Below are positions 33,061 to 41,999 of a stretch of 64,000 nt of DNA, piece by piece. Under the pieces are notes generated by a model. The model searched no databases. It had not been told where the DNA came from and was given only the letters and a program-made list of their open reading frames with translations. This DNA is from Solilutibacter tolerans (GTDB taxonomy: Bacteria; Pseudomonadota; Gammaproteobacteria; Xanthomonadales; Xanthomonadaceae): NCBI RefSeq assembly GCF_900155935.1, contig NZ_FTLW01000002.1, positions 248,001-312,000 on the forward strand, read 5' to 3'. Position numbers and translations under genes: made by a program. Position 1 is the first letter of the stretch; every line of letters starts with the position of its first letter.

Positions 33061-34305
33061 ATGAGCCTGCCTCCGCGCCGCACGACGTCCCTCGATCCCC
33101 GCCTGCTGGCAGCAGCGCCACATCGGTTGTTGTTCTTCGTGGGCGCGATCAATGTCTTGTTGGCCATGTCCTGGTGGGCGCTGTGGCTGGCCGATGCACG
33201 ATGGCAGCTTGGATGGCTGCCCGAAGCGCCGTTGTTCGCCGGTTGGGTGCACGCCATCGTCATGCAATACCAACTGCTGCCGCCTTTCATGTTCGGCTTT
33301 TTGCTGACGGTGTTCCCGCGCTGGATGGGGTTGCCCGAGCTTCATCGCTGGCATTACTTGCCGGTCGGCCTGGGCTTGTTCGGCGGACAGGTGGCGGTGG
33401 TCGGCGGCATGTTGCTGGGGCTGGAGGCATGGGTGCAGATCGGTTTGTTCATGGCCACGGCGGGCTGGGGCTATGGCGTGGTCCAGTTGTTGCGCCCGCT
33501 GCTGGCCGAGCGGCGCGCGGGCAAGGGGCCGACGTGGCATGCATGGTCATGCTTTGCCGCGATGACGCTGGGCTTCATCGGCCTGCTGTGCGTGCTGACG
33601 TTCCTGCACAACGGCAATCCATGGTGGATGTTCGTGGCGATCAAGCTCGGCACGTTCGGATTGCTGATGCCCGTGTACCTGACCGTCGCGCATCGCATGT
33701 TTCCGTTCTTTGCCGGCAACGTGGTGGCGGGTTACACACCGTGGCGACCGATGTGGTTGCTGGCAGTGTTGTGGCCGATGCTCTTGACCCACTTGGCACT
33801 GGAACTGACGCACGCCTATGCGGCGTTGTTCTGGATCGACATCCCGCTCATGTTGCTGACCAGCTATATCTTGCTGCGCTGGTGGCCACGTGAATCGGCA
33901 CCCGGTCTTCTGTGGGTTCTGTTCATCGGTTTTGCGTGGCTGCCGCTGGCATTTGGCTTGTATGCGATGCAAAGCCTGCTGTATGCGACCACCGGCGACT
34001 TTCTGCTAGGACGCGGGCCAGCGCATGCGATCTACATCGGGTTCTTCGGCTCGTTGCTGGTCGCGATGGTCACGCGGGTCACCCAAGGCCACTCTGGCCG
34101 CCCACTGGCCATGCCACGTATTGGCTGGTTCGCCTTCGTGACGCTGCAAGGGGTGTCGGTGATGCGCGTCACCGCCGATGTGTTGCCTGATCCCGGCCTG
34201 TGGCAAGCCGTGGCCGCGTTTGGTTGGCTGTTGGCTTTCCTGCCCTGGGTGCTGCGCTCGGCCGGCATCTATCTGCGGCCACGCATCGACCAGCGCCCAG
34301 GTTGA
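33061..34305 (+). CDS. nnrS: NnrS family heme/copper membrane protein
   Basis: 414 residues from the ATG at 33061, with about 12 hydrophobic segments. NnrS signatures include the N-terminal APHRLLFFVGAINVL, the GWVHAIVMQYQLLPPFMFGFLLTVFPRWM block and PVYLTVAHRMFPFFAGNVV. NnrS is a membrane heme-copper protein that protects cells from nitric oxide and iron-dinitrosyl stress, and it is usually in the NO/Fnr regulon. That fits its place behind norB and the FNR-like box. No ribosome site precedes the ATG. A sirB2-like gene follows after 33 bp. Confidence 0.9.
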   Translation: MSLPPRRTTSLDPRLLAAAPHRLLFFVGAINVLLAMSWWALWLADARWQLGWLPEAPLFAGWVHAIVMQYQLLPPFMFGFLLTVFPRWMGLPELHRWHYLPVGLGLFGGQVAVVGGMLLGLEAWVQIGLFMATAGWGYGVVQLLRPLLAERRAGKGPTWHAWSCFAAMTLGFIGLLCVLTFLHNGNPWWMFVAIKLGTFGLLMPVYLTVAHRMFPFFAGNVVAGYTPWRPMWLLAVLWPMLLTHLALELTHAYAALFWIDIPLMLLTSYILLRWWPRESAPGLLWVLFIGFAWLPLAFGLYAMQSLLYATTGDFLLGRGPAHAIYIGFFGSLLVAMVTRVTQGHSGRPLAMPRIGWFAFVTLQGVSVMRVTADVLPDPGLWQAVAAFGWLLAFLPWVLRSAGIYLRPRIDQRPG

Positions 34306-34338
34306 TGCCGGCCATTCACCACATTCGATACGCACGCG

Positions 34339-34740
34339 ATGATCGAGTTCTACCCGCAAATCAAGTCCCTGCATGTTTTCCTGGTGCTGCTCTCCGGCGC
34401 GCTGTTCGCCCTACGGGGCGGCGCGGCGCTGCTTGATGCCCGCTGGCCACGCCATACCGTGTTGCGCTACGGCAGTTACACCATCGACACCTTTCTCCTC
34501 ACCTCGGTCGCGATGCTGGCAACGATGTTGCCGCGGGGGATGTTTGCCAATGGCTGGCTCGCGATGAAGCTGGCGTACGTGGTCGTCTACATCCTCCTGG
34601 GTGTGGTCGCGATGCGCCCCGCGATTCCGCGCAAGACAAGGACGTTCTGCTACTTAGCGGCGCTTGCGACATTCATCGGCATCATCGGCATTGCGCGGCT
34701 GCACCATCCGTGGGGATGGCTGGCGCCGCACCTTTCATGA
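34339..34740 (+). CDS. SirB2-family membrane protein
   Basis: 133 residues with four transmembrane segments. The pattern is that of the SirB2 family (MIEFYPQIKSLHVFLVLLSG at the start, LRYGSYTIDTFLL, WLAMKLAYVVVYILLGVVAM). SirB2 proteins are small integral membrane proteins of unknown biochemical function, often next to respiratory or heme genes. The histidine near the N-terminus (H12) and the terminal HHPW could bind heme, but that is only a guess. It lies 33 bp after nnrS and is probably in the same transcript. Confidence 0.8.
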   Translation: MIEFYPQIKSLHVFLVLLSGALFALRGGAALLDARWPRHTVLRYGSYTIDTFLLTSVAMLATMLPRGMFANGWLAMKLAYVVVYILLGVVAMRPAIPRKTRTFCYLAALATFIGIIGIARLHHPWGWLAPHLS

Positions 34741-34752
34741 TGATGAGCATCC

Positions 34753-35841
34753 ATGCAGATTGATGCTGCCGCCCTCCGTTGCGTCCATGCACGGCAGTGG
34801 ACGAGCAGCGCCATCGCGACGCTGCAACGCGAAGCGGCCCGCTCGGCGGATACGCATCTCCTGCACATGACGTTTGCTGGCTTTCCCGGCATCGATTTCT
34901 ACTTCAAGGACGAAGCCGCACATCCAACCGGCAGCCTGAAGCATCGCCTGGCGCGCTCGCTGTATTTGTATGCGCTGTGCAATGGCCGGTTGCGGCCCGG
35001 ACAAGCCGTGGTCGATGCGTCTTCGGGGAGCACGGCGATTTCCGAGGCGTGGTTCGCGCGCTTGCTTGGCCTGGAATTCACTGCAGTGATGCCGGACACC
35101 ACCGCGCCCGGCAAGATCGAAGCCGTGCGCGCCCTGGGTGGCCACATCGATTTGACGGCGCCCGGCCAGTGCACGCAGGCGCGCGCACGCGACATCGCCG
35201 CGGATGGAGCATGCTTCCTGGACCAATTCGGATTGGCAGAACGCGCTACCGATTGGCGCGGCAACAACAACATCGCCGAATCGATCCTGGGACAACTCGC
35301 GCGCGAGCCGCATCCCGAGCCTGCGTGGGTCGCCTGCGGCGTCGGCACGGGCGGCACGTCCGCCACCCTCGGTCGTTACTTGCGTTATCGCGGGCTGCAG
35401 ACCCAACTATGCGTGGCGGAGCCCGAGGGCATGGTGTACGCGAAAGCCTGGCCCCACCACGACCGCTCAGCCGAAGTGCACACCGTCAGCGTGATCGAAG
35501 GCATTGGCCGGCAGCGGGTGGAGCCCAGCTTCCAGTTCAATGTGGTCGATGCGGTGATCGAAGTGCCGGATGCGGCGTCGATCGCGGCGATCCAATTGCT
35601 GGAAGAACGTCTGGGCGTTCGATACGGCGGCTCGTCGGGCACCAACTTCGTTGCCTGCCTGCAGCTGGCCGAGCGCATGCGCGATGCCGATGCGCGCGGC
35701 AGCATCGTCACGCTGCTGTGCGATCGCGGTGCGCGCTATCGCGAAACCCGGTACGACCCCGCCTGGCTGGCCGCACGCAGCATCGACCCTTCACCGTGGA
35801 AATCGAAATTGGCCGCGCTGCTTGAACGCGGCATCGACTGA
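34753..35841 (+). CDS. PLP-dependent cysteine synthase-family protein
   Basis: 362 residues of the fold-type II (CysK/CysM) group. The Schiff-base lysine is K63 in HPTGSLKHR, the substrate loop is ASSGSTAIS, and the phosphate-binding glycine loop is GVGTGGTSATLG. It is longer than CysK (~310) because of an N-terminal lead and a C-terminal tail, which resembles the Cds1-type desulfhydrases annotated as 'cysteine synthase family'. It could make or break cysteine, releasing H2S. It begins 12 bp after the SirB2 gene, so it may belong to the nnrS transcript. The stop is 2 bp from the convergent fabB stop. Confidence 0.82.
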   Translation: MQIDAAALRCVHARQWTSSAIATLQREAARSADTHLLHMTFAGFPGIDFYFKDEAAHPTGSLKHRLARSLYLYALCNGRLRPGQAVVDASSGSTAISEAWFARLLGLEFTAVMPDTTAPGKIEAVRALGGHIDLTAPGQCTQARARDIAADGACFLDQFGLAERATDWRGNNNIAESILGQLAREPHPEPAWVACGVGTGGTSATLGRYLRYRGLQTQLCVAEPEGMVYAKAWPHHDRSAEVHTVSVIEGIGRQRVEPSFQFNVVDAVIEVPDAASIAAIQLLEERLGVRYGGSSGTNFVACLQLAERMRDADARGSIVTLLCDRGARYRETRYDPAWLAARSIDPSPWKSKLAALLERGID

Positions 35842-35843
35842 AT

Positions 35844-37067
35844 TCAAATGCGACCGAACACCAGGGTCGCGTTGGTGCCGCCAAACCCGAAGCTGTTCGA
35901 CATCACCGTGTCGAGCTTGGCCTCGCGCGTTTCGCGCACGATCGGGAAGCCTTCGCAGCGCTCGTCGAGTTTGTCGATGTGGTGCGATGCAGCCATGAAG
36001 CCGTCACGCATCATGAGCAGGCAATAGATCGCCTCATGCACGCTGGCCGCACCCAGCGAATGGCCCGACAACGCCTTGGTCGATGACAGCGGCGGCACGT
36101 CATCGCCAAATGCTTCGCGCACGGCGCCGAGTTCGGTGACATCGCCCAGCGGCGTCGAGGTGCCATGGGTGTTGAGGTAGTCGATGCGGCGATCCAAGCC
36201 TTGCATCGACATTTTCATGCAGCGCACCGCGCCCTCGCCGCTCGGCGCGACCATGTCGGCGCCGTCGCTGGTGACGCCATAGCCCAGCAATTCCGCATGG
36301 ATGCGTGCGCCGCGCTTGACCGCGTGATCGTAGTCTTCCAGTACCAGCATGCCGCCACCGGAACCGATGACGAAGCCATCGCGCGCGGCGTCATACGGGC
36401 GCGATGCGACGGCAGGCGTGTCGTTGAAGTGCGTGGACAACGCGCCCATCGCATCGAACTGGCAGGTCATGCCCCAGTGCAGCTCTTCGCCGCCGCCGGC
36501 GAACACGATGTCCTGCGCGCCATGGCGAATCAGATCGGCCGCCGCGCCGATGCAATGCGCGGACGTCGCACACGCCGCCGACAGCGAATAGCTCACGCCC
36601 TTGATCGCAAACGCCGTCGCCAGTGCGGCCGACACCGTGCTGCACATCGTGCGCGGCACCATGTACGGGCCCACCTTGCGCACGCCCTTCTCGCGCATCA
36701 AGTCGCCGGTAGCGATCTGCCATTCGGGCGAGCCGCCACCAGAGCCTGCGATCACGCCGATACGCGGATCGCTGACCGAGGCAACATCCAGCCCCGCATC
36801 CGCGATGGCCTGTTGCATGGCGATGTGTGCGTACGAAGCCGCATCGCCCATGAAGCGCTTCTGCTTGCGGTCGATCAACGCGTCCAGGTCGATGTCGCAG
36901 ACCCCGGCGACTTGCGAGCGCAACCCCATCTCGGCGTATTCGGGCATGTGGCGGATGCCGCTCACGCCGTCACGCAGGGCCTTCGATACCGCATCGCCAT
37001 CATTGCCCAGCGGCGAGACGATGCCGAAGCCCGTGACCACGATGCGACGAGGCGAAGCGCTGTCCAT
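35844..37067 (-). CDS. fabB: 3-oxoacyl-[ACP] synthase I
   Basis: 407 residues from the ATG at 37067. The catalytic Cys176 is in [11 protein letters not shown], and the two histidines are in [11 protein letters not shown] and [13 protein letters not shown]: the Cys-His-His triad of elongating ketosynthases. Linkage to fabA identifies it as FabB rather than FabF. It elongates the cis-3-decenoyl intermediate in anaerobic unsaturated fatty-acid synthesis. The ATG shares one base with the fabA stop (TGATG), so the pair is translationally coupled. Confidence 0.95.
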   Translation of the reverse strand: MDSASPRRIVVTGFGIVSPLGNDGDAVSKALRDGVSGIRHMPEYAEMGLRSQVAGVCDIDLDALIDRKQKRFMGDAASYAHIAMQQAIADAGLDVASVSDPRIGVIAGSGGGSPEWQIATGDLMREKGVRKVGPYMVPRTMCSTVSAALATAFAIKGVSYSLSAACATSAHCIGAAADLIRHGAQDIVFAGGGEELHWGMTCQFDAMGALSTHFNDTPAVASRPYDAARDGFVIGSGGGMLVLEDYDHAVKRGARIHAELLGYGVTSDGADMVAPSGEGAVRCMKMSMQGLDRRIDYLNTHGTSTPLGDVTELGAVREAFGDDVPPLSSTKALSGHSLGAASVHEAIYCLLMMRDGFMAASHHIDKLDERCEGFPIVRETREAKLDTVMSNSFGFGGTNATLVFGRI

Positions 37068-37582
37068 CAAAAATCCTCCACCGACTGGAACAGGCCGACG
37101 CGCAAGTCTTTGGCGGTGTAGATCTCGCGACCATCGACCAAGGTGCGGCCATCGGCGATGACCAAACGCAACTTGCCACGCAGCACGCGGCGGATATCGA
37201 TCTCGTACTGCACGACTTTCGACGTCGGCAGGATCTGCCCGGTGAATTTCACTTCGCCAACGCCCAGCGCGCGGCCGCGACCAGGCTCGCCCAGCCACGG
37301 CAGATAGAAACCGGTCAGCTGCCACATCGCGTCCACGCCCAGGCACCCCGGCATCACCGGATCGCCTTCGAAGTGGCAGTCGAAGAACCACAGGTCGGGA
37401 CGCACGTCCATTTCGGCGCGGATCACGCCCTTGCCGTTGGCCCCGCCGGTTTCGCTGATCTCGGTAATGCGATCGAACATCAGCATGGGGGGCGCAGGCA
37501 AACGGGCATTGCCGGGGCCGAACATCTCGCCGCGCGCGCAGGACAGCAGCGCGTCGCGATCGAAAGCAGAGGGACGGGTCAT
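37067..37582 (-). CDS. fabA: 3-hydroxydecanoyl-[ACP] dehydratase/isomerase
   Basis: 171 residues from the ATG at 37582, the same length as E. coli FabA, with catalytic His70 ([14 protein letters not shown]) and Asp84 (LGVDAMWQ) at identical positions. FabA dehydrates 3-hydroxydecanoyl-ACP and isomerises trans-2 to cis-3 decenoyl-ACP, the branch point for unsaturated fatty acids. It forms a two-gene operon with fabB. An upstream in-frame ATG at 37636 lacks family support. Upstream, a GCCTACACTTCC element on the minus strand may carry its -10. Confidence 0.95.
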   Translation of the reverse strand: MTRPSAFDRDALLSCARGEMFGPGNARLPAPPMLMFDRITEISETGGANGKGVIRAEMDVRPDLWFFDCHFEGDPVMPGCLGVDAMWQLTGFYLPWLGEPGRGRALGVGEVKFTGQILPTSKVVQYEIDIRRVLRGKLRLVIADGRTLVDGREIYTAKDLRVGLFQSVEDF

Positions 37583-37723
37583 CAGGATCCGATGTGCATC
37601 GAGTGAACCCGGAAGTGTAGGCAGCAAACAGCGCAATGCGCTTCGGTATGGAACCGATTCCGTTCAGCCAGTCAGCCTGTTTGGGCCCGCGCGACCATCG
37701 CTCGCGTCATGAGGGACATGCGC

Positions 37724-37737
37724 CTGATCTGGATCAA
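37724..37737 (+). promoter_or_regulatory. distal FNR/Anr box before nirK
   Basis: CTGAT-CTGG-ATCAA matches nine of ten consensus bases. It lies 47 bp upstream (centre to centre) of the second box and about 120 bp before the nirK ATG. The remainder of the 268-bp fabA-nirK gap shows no gene. Confidence 0.75.
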
Positions 37738-37770
37738 TCGCACGCAACTCTTCGCTGGCCGGCTCTCGAA

Positions 37771-37784
37771 ATTTGATGTGAATC
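37771..37784 (+). promoter_or_regulatory. proximal FNR/Anr box before nirK
   Basis: TTGAT-GTGA-ATCAG matches nine of ten consensus bases. Its centre is 73.5 bp before the nirK ATG. A start site about 41 bp downstream would give a ~32-nt leader containing the AAGGGGA ribosome site. Confidence 0.8.
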
Positions 37785-37850
37785 AGGGAGGGCGGCAACG
37801 CGACGGCGCAACGTTCACTGCAGAAGCGACATCCATCAAGGGGATTGCCA

Positions 37851-39347
37851 ATGCGCCGCCAAATGTTTTGCCTGTTCATCGCCGCCTCGCTGGCACTCGC
37901 CGGCTGCAAGGCGGACAAACCCGTCGTCGCCGTCGACAGCGGCGGCTCCCAACAGGGCGACTTCGGCCCGCCGCAAGGCGAGCCGGTCAAGGCCGTACTG
38001 ACCAGCCCGCCGCTGGTGCCGCCCGCCACCGGCCGCACCGCACCGGCGAAGGTGATCGTGGAGCTGGATGTCGTCGAAAAGGACATGGAGATTTCCGAAG
38101 GCGTGACCTACACGTTCTGGACCTTCGGCGGCACCGTGCCCGGCAGCTTCATCCGCGTGCGCCAGGGCGACACGGTGGAATTCCACCTGCGCAACATGCC
38201 GGACAGCAAGATGCCGCACAACATCGACTTGCACGGCGTGACCGGGCCGGGCGGCGGCGCGGCGTCCAGCTTCACCGCGCCGGGCCACGCTTCGCAGTTC
38301 ACCTTCAAGGCGCTCAACGCCGGGCTGTACGTCTATCACTGCGCCACCGCGCCGGTGGGCATGCACATCGCCAACGGCATGTACGGCCTGATCCTGGTCG
38401 AGCCGCCGGAAGGCCTGCCCCAGGTCGATCGCGAGTACTACGTGATGCAGGGCGACTTCTACACGACCGGCAAGTACCACGACAAAGGCCACCAGGGCTT
38501 TGACATGGAGAAGGCGATCGACGAGCACCCGACCTACGTGCTGTTCAATGGCCGCGAAGGCGCGCTCACCAACGACAAGGCGCTGCAGACGAAGACGGGC
38601 GAAAACGTCCGCCTGTACGTCGGCAACGGCGGGCCGAACCTCATCTCCAGCTTCCACGTCATCGGCGAGATCTTCGACAAGGTCTGGTACGAAGGCGGCA
38701 CCAAGTACCAGGAGAACGTGCAGACCACGCTGATCCCGGCGGGCGGCGCGGCGATGATGGAATTCCACATGGAGGTGCCGGGCAGCTACGTGCTGGTCGA
38801 TCACAGCATCTTCCGCGCGTTCAACAAAGGGGCGCTGGCGATCCTCAAGGCCGATGGTCCGGAGAACAAGACGATCTACTCTGGCAAGGAGGTGGATGAG
38901 GTCTATCTGGGCGACAAGGCCGCCTCTGCCCCGGCAGGTGCGGTGGCTGCCGCCGTTGCCACCGCCGCCACGACCGGCAACGCCACCAAGGATGAGCGTA
39001 TCGCTGCCGGCAAGACCTTGTTCGCCGGGACGTGTTCGACCTGCCACGGCCCGGACGGCAAGGGGATGTCCGGCGTATTCCCGCCGCTCGCCGGATCGGA
39101 CTACCTCGCCAAGAACCCGAAGAAGCTGCCGGAAATCATCCTCCACGGCTTGCAGGGCAAGGTCACCGTCAACGGCAAGGATTACAACTCGGTGATGCCG
39201 CCGATGGTGCAGCTGACCGATGACGAGGTCGCCAACATCGGCACCTATGTCCTCAACAGCTTCGGCAACAAGGGCGGCGAAGTCACCCGCGACGATGCCA
39301 AGAAAGCGCGCGCGGCCAAGCCCGCCGATGCGGCCGCGGCGCACTGA
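37851..39347 (+). CDS. nirK: copper nitrite reductase with C-terminal cytochrome c domain, lipoprotein
   Basis: 498 residues. The lipobox is LAGC (Cys19), so the protein is probably membrane-tethered like AniA. Two cupredoxin domains carry the type 1 copper ligands H123, C164, H172 and M177. The type 2 ligands are H128, H163 and probably H269 (SSFHVIGE), with catalytic Asp126 (HNIDLH). A linker rich in Ala and Thr leads to a class I cytochrome c domain with C395-x-x-C398-H399 (CSTCHGPDG) and a late Met ligand in NSVMPPM. The fusion should pass electrons directly to the copper sites to reduce nitrite to NO. The ATG has AAGGGGA upstream; a TTG two codons earlier is unlikely. Confidence 0.95.
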   Translation: MRRQMFCLFIAASLALAGCKADKPVVAVDSGGSQQGDFGPPQGEPVKAVLTSPPLVPPATGRTAPAKVIVELDVVEKDMEISEGVTYTFWTFGGTVPGSFIRVRQGDTVEFHLRNMPDSKMPHNIDLHGVTGPGGGAASSFTAPGHASQFTFKALNAGLYVYHCATAPVGMHIANGMYGLILVEPPEGLPQVDREYYVMQGDFYTTGKYHDKGHQGFDMEKAIDEHPTYVLFNGREGALTNDKALQTKTGENVRLYVGNGGPNLISSFHVIGEIFDKVWYEGGTKYQENVQTTLIPAGGAAMMEFHMEVPGSYVLVDHSIFRAFNKGALAILKADGPENKTIYSGKEVDEVYLGDKAASAPAGAVAAAVATAATTGNATKDERIAAGKTLFAGTCSTCHGPDGKGMSGVFPPLAGSDYLAKNPKKLPEIILHGLQGKVTVNGKDYNSVMPPMVQLTDDEVANIGTYVLNSFGNKGGEVTRDDAKKARAAKPADAAAAH

Positions 39348-39349
39348 CG

Positions 39350-40111
39350 ATGCGTCGCATAGCCGCCCTGTCGCTGCTCCTGCTTCCCCTGATGGCGCTG
39401 GCCGCCGGCACGGGCGGCTGGGTGCGGCTGCCGGGCGGCAACTTCCGTTCCGCGCTGAAATACGAAGATCGCAGCCTGGTGCGCACCGCACCGTTCCAGC
39501 TGATGGAAACGGCGGTGACGAACGCGGATTTTCTCGCATTCGTGAAAAAGCACCCCAAGTGGCAACGCGGTCGCGCCGCCGCCGTGTTCGCGGAGGATCG
39601 CTACCTGCAGCACTGGGCCGGGCTCGTCACGCTCGGCGCCAAGGCCCAACCCAACCAGCCCGTGGTCAACGTCAGCTGGTTCGCCGCCGATGCGTACTGC
39701 AAGTCGAAAGGCGCCCGCCTGCCCGATTGGAACGAATGGGAATACGCCGCCGCGGCTGATGAAACCCGCACCGATGCACGCAAGGACCGGGTCTGGCGCG
39801 AACGCATCTTGGGCTGGTACGCGCGCCCCTCGCGAAGCGCGTTGCCGCGGGTCGGCTTGCAGGCGGCGAACGCCTACGGCGTGCGCGATTTGCATGGTTT
39901 GGTTTGGGAATGGACGGGCGATGCCGGATCGCTGTTGGTCGATGTCGACAACCGCAAGCAGGGGGATGCCGACAAGGCCAAGTTCTGCGGCGCCGGCGCG
40001 CTGTCGATGAATGATCGCGACAACTACGCGGTGCTGATGCGGGTGGCGATGCTGTCCTCGCTCGAGGCCAACGATGTCACCGCGAACCTCGGTTTTCGCT
40101 GCGCGAAGTGA
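39350..40111 (+). CDS. nirV: NirV-like formylglycine-generating-enzyme-family protein
   Basis: 253 residues with a signal peptide (MRRIAALSLLLLPLMALAAG). It has the SUMF1/FGE-like C-lectin fold: WVRLPGGNFR, METAVTNADFLAFV, PVVNVSWFAADAYCKSKGARLP, EWEYAAAAD, HGLVWEWTGD and a terminal NLGFRC. The catalytic cysteine pair of true FGE (in the CxxSYCYRYR region) is absent; the matching stretch is MLSSLEANDVTANLGFR. That agrees with NirV, a nirK-linked protein of unsettled role. It starts 2 bp after the nirK stop and is certainly in the same operon. Confidence 0.85.
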   Translation: MRRIAALSLLLLPLMALAAGTGGWVRLPGGNFRSALKYEDRSLVRTAPFQLMETAVTNADFLAFVKKHPKWQRGRAAAVFAEDRYLQHWAGLVTLGAKAQPNQPVVNVSWFAADAYCKSKGARLPDWNEWEYAAAADETRTDARKDRVWRERILGWYARPSRSALPRVGLQAANAYGVRDLHGLVWEWTGDAGSLLVDVDNRKQGDADKAKFCGAGALSMNDRDNYAVLMRVAMLSSLEANDVTANLGFRCAK

Positions 40112-40136
40112 TCGCGGCAGCGCTCAGGAGAATGCA

Positions 40137-40715
40137 ATGAAACGTTTCCTTGCCAGCATCGCCTTGCTTTCAGCGATGCTGCTGCCCATCGCCGTCTTCG
40201 CGCAGCACGCCTTGCCGCGTGATTCGGTGTACCAGCTCGACGCGTCGATGACCGACCAGTCCGCGCGCAGCACCCCGCTTGCGAGTCGTCGTGGCCGCGT
40301 TCAACTGGTGTCGATGTTCTATACCTCGTGCCGTTACATCTGCCCGCTCATCATCGACAGCGGTTTGGCGATCGAGAAAAAACTCACGCCTGCGGAGAAA
40401 CAACGCCTTGGCATCACCCTGATCAGCATGGATCCCAAGCGCGACAACCCAGCAGCGCTGTCCCGGGTGGCCACGCGTCGCAAGCTCGACCTCAAGCGTT
40501 GGGCATTGCTGCGACCGCAATCCGCCGATGTGCGCTCCATCGCGGGGGTGCTTGGCATCCGTTATCGCGAGCTGGCGGATGGCGAGTTCAACCACACCAG
40601 CGCACTGGTCCTGCTGGATGCCGAAGGCCGCATCCTGGCCCGCACCGAGCAGTTGGGCAGCGTGCCGGATCCGCAGTTCGTTGCGGCCGTCAGAAAAGCT
40701 CTCGCCGCCCGTTGA
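40137..40715 (+). CDS. SCO/SenC-family copper chaperone-like protein
   Basis: 192 residues from the ATG at 40137 (CAGGAG 6 nt upstream), with a signal peptide ending AVFAQ. The thioredoxin-like SCO domain includes the copper-binding motif MFYTSCRYICPLI (CxxxC) and the late histidine in FNHTSALVLL. SCO proteins deliver copper or reduce cysteines at CuA or other copper sites. Being third in the nirK-nirV operon, it probably helps load copper into NirK. Its stop is 3 bp from the stop of the convergent MFS gene, with no room for an intergenic terminator. Confidence 0.88.
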   Translation: MKRFLASIALLSAMLLPIAVFAQHALPRDSVYQLDASMTDQSARSTPLASRRGRVQLVSMFYTSCRYICPLIIDSGLAIEKKLTPAEKQRLGITLISMDPKRDNPAALSRVATRRKLDLKRWALLRPQSADVRSIAGVLGIRYRELADGEFNHTSALVLLDAEGRILARTEQLGSVPDPQFVAAVRKALAAR

Positions 40716-40718
40716 TGC

Positions 40719-41969
40719 TCAAGGCGCGGCAGGTGCCGTGACGCCCTGCGTGTTGCGTCGACGCAATGCCAGCAGCAACGCGAGCGCCAACAACAACGAG
40801 GCGATGAACCACGGCATGCCCGGCAGCTCGATCGGCGCCTTGTCGCCGATGAACAAGGCGAAGGCACCGGTGTAGAGCGTCGGCCCCAGGATGCCCGCCA
40901 GGCTGATCAGGCTGGCCATCGCGCCCTGGATGCGGCCCTGTACTTCCGGCCCCACTTCACGGGTCACCAACGCCTGCGCGGCCGGGCCGGCCAAGCCCCA
41001 CAGCGACATCAACGGGATCGCGCACAGGAACAGCCAGCCGAGTGGCGCCGCGCCGTAGGCGGCAAACCCCAACGTACCCGCCATCAACCCCAGCACCAGC
41101 GTGTTGGTCTCGCCGAACTTGGGCACGATGCGTCGCACCACGAGGCCCTGCACCAAGGCCGAGCACACGCCGACCACCGCCAGCACTTGGCCGACCGTCA
41201 TCGGGCCCCAGCCATAACGGTAATCGGCATACAGCACGAACACGCTCGGATACACGTAATGGGCGAGGTTGCTGAGCAAGAGGATCGCCGCCAACCCCAC
41301 CAGCTGCGGGTACTGGCGGATCAACTTGATCGAACCGATCGGGTTGGCCTGCTTCCACTCGAAGCGCGCGCTGCGGCGTTCCGGCGGCAGCGATTCGGGC
41401 AACACGAACAGGCCGTAGCAGAAGTTCAGCAGGGCCAGGATCGCCGCGCCCCAGAACGGATAGCGCAGGTCGAAGTGGCCCAACCAACCGCCCAGCATCG
41501 GGCCGATGATGAAACCGACACCGAATGCCATGCCCACCATGCCGAACGCGCCGGCACGTTTTTCCGCTGGGGTGACATCGGCGATGTAGGCGTTGGCGGT
41601 GGTGAAGCTGGCCGAGGTCATCGCGGAAATCACCCGCGCGACGAACAGCCACATGAGGCTCGGCGCCAGCGCCATCAGGATGAAGTCGAGGCCCAGCCCC
41701 AGACAGGACAGCAGGATCACCGGCCGGCGGCCGTAGCGATCGGACAACGCCCCTTGGATCGGCGCGCTGAAGAACTGGATTGCCGCGAACACGGTGCCGA
41801 AGATCCCGACCCACCACGCCGCCGTGCGCGTATCGCCACCGACGAATTCTTCGACCAGATGCGGCAGCACCGGGATGATCAGGCCGAACGCCAGGATGTC
41901 GATCAGCACGGTGACGAAGATGAACACCAGCGCGGCGCGGCGAGCCTGGGGGGCGGGCGTCGAAGTCAT
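40719..41969 (-). CDS. MFS transporter, TetA-like drug exporter
   Basis: 416 residues with 12 hydrophobic segments. MFS motif A is clear (GALSDRYGRRPVIL), and the first helix FVTVLIDILAFGLIIPVLPH and motif C (GFIIGPMLGGWLG) match the TCR/Tet(A) 12-TM antiporter group. The native substrate is unknown; many chromosomal members have no link to tetracycline. It lies 31 bp downstream of the DUF2239 gene on the same strand. No TetR-type regulator is adjacent. Confidence 0.85.
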   Translation of the reverse strand: MTSTPAPQARRAALVFIFVTVLIDILAFGLIIPVLPHLVEEFVGGDTRTAAWWVGIFGTVFAAIQFFSAPIQGALSDRYGRRPVILLSCLGLGLDFILMALAPSLMWLFVARVISAMTSASFTTANAYIADVTPAEKRAGAFGMVGMAFGVGFIIGPMLGGWLGHFDLRYPFWGAAILALLNFCYGLFVLPESLPPERRSARFEWKQANPIGSIKLIRQYPQLVGLAAILLLSNLAHYVYPSVFVLYADYRYGWGPMTVGQVLAVVGVCSALVQGLVVRRIVPKFGETNTLVLGLMAGTLGFAAYGAAPLGWLFLCAIPLMSLWGLAGPAAQALVTREVGPEVQGRIQGAMASLISLAGILGPTLYTGAFALFIGDKAPIELPGMPWFIASLLLALALLLALRRRNTQGVTAPAAP

Positions 41970-41999
41970 GCGGTTATCCGGAAAGGAGTGAGGCCGGCG

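Noticed and set aside
30390-33290. A 966-codon minus-strand open frame across norB
   Set aside because: It is antisense to a complete, well-recognised qNor gene and has low-complexity His/Arg/Gln composition typical of shadow frames.
37836-39539. A 567-codon minus-strand open frame across nirK
   Set aside because: nirK on the plus strand has all copper and heme ligands; the antisense frame is compositional.
40719-41969. Acquired tetracycline-resistance gene
   Set aside because: The protein fits the TetA-like MFS group but lacks a tetR neighbour and any mobile element, and its base composition matches the chromosome.
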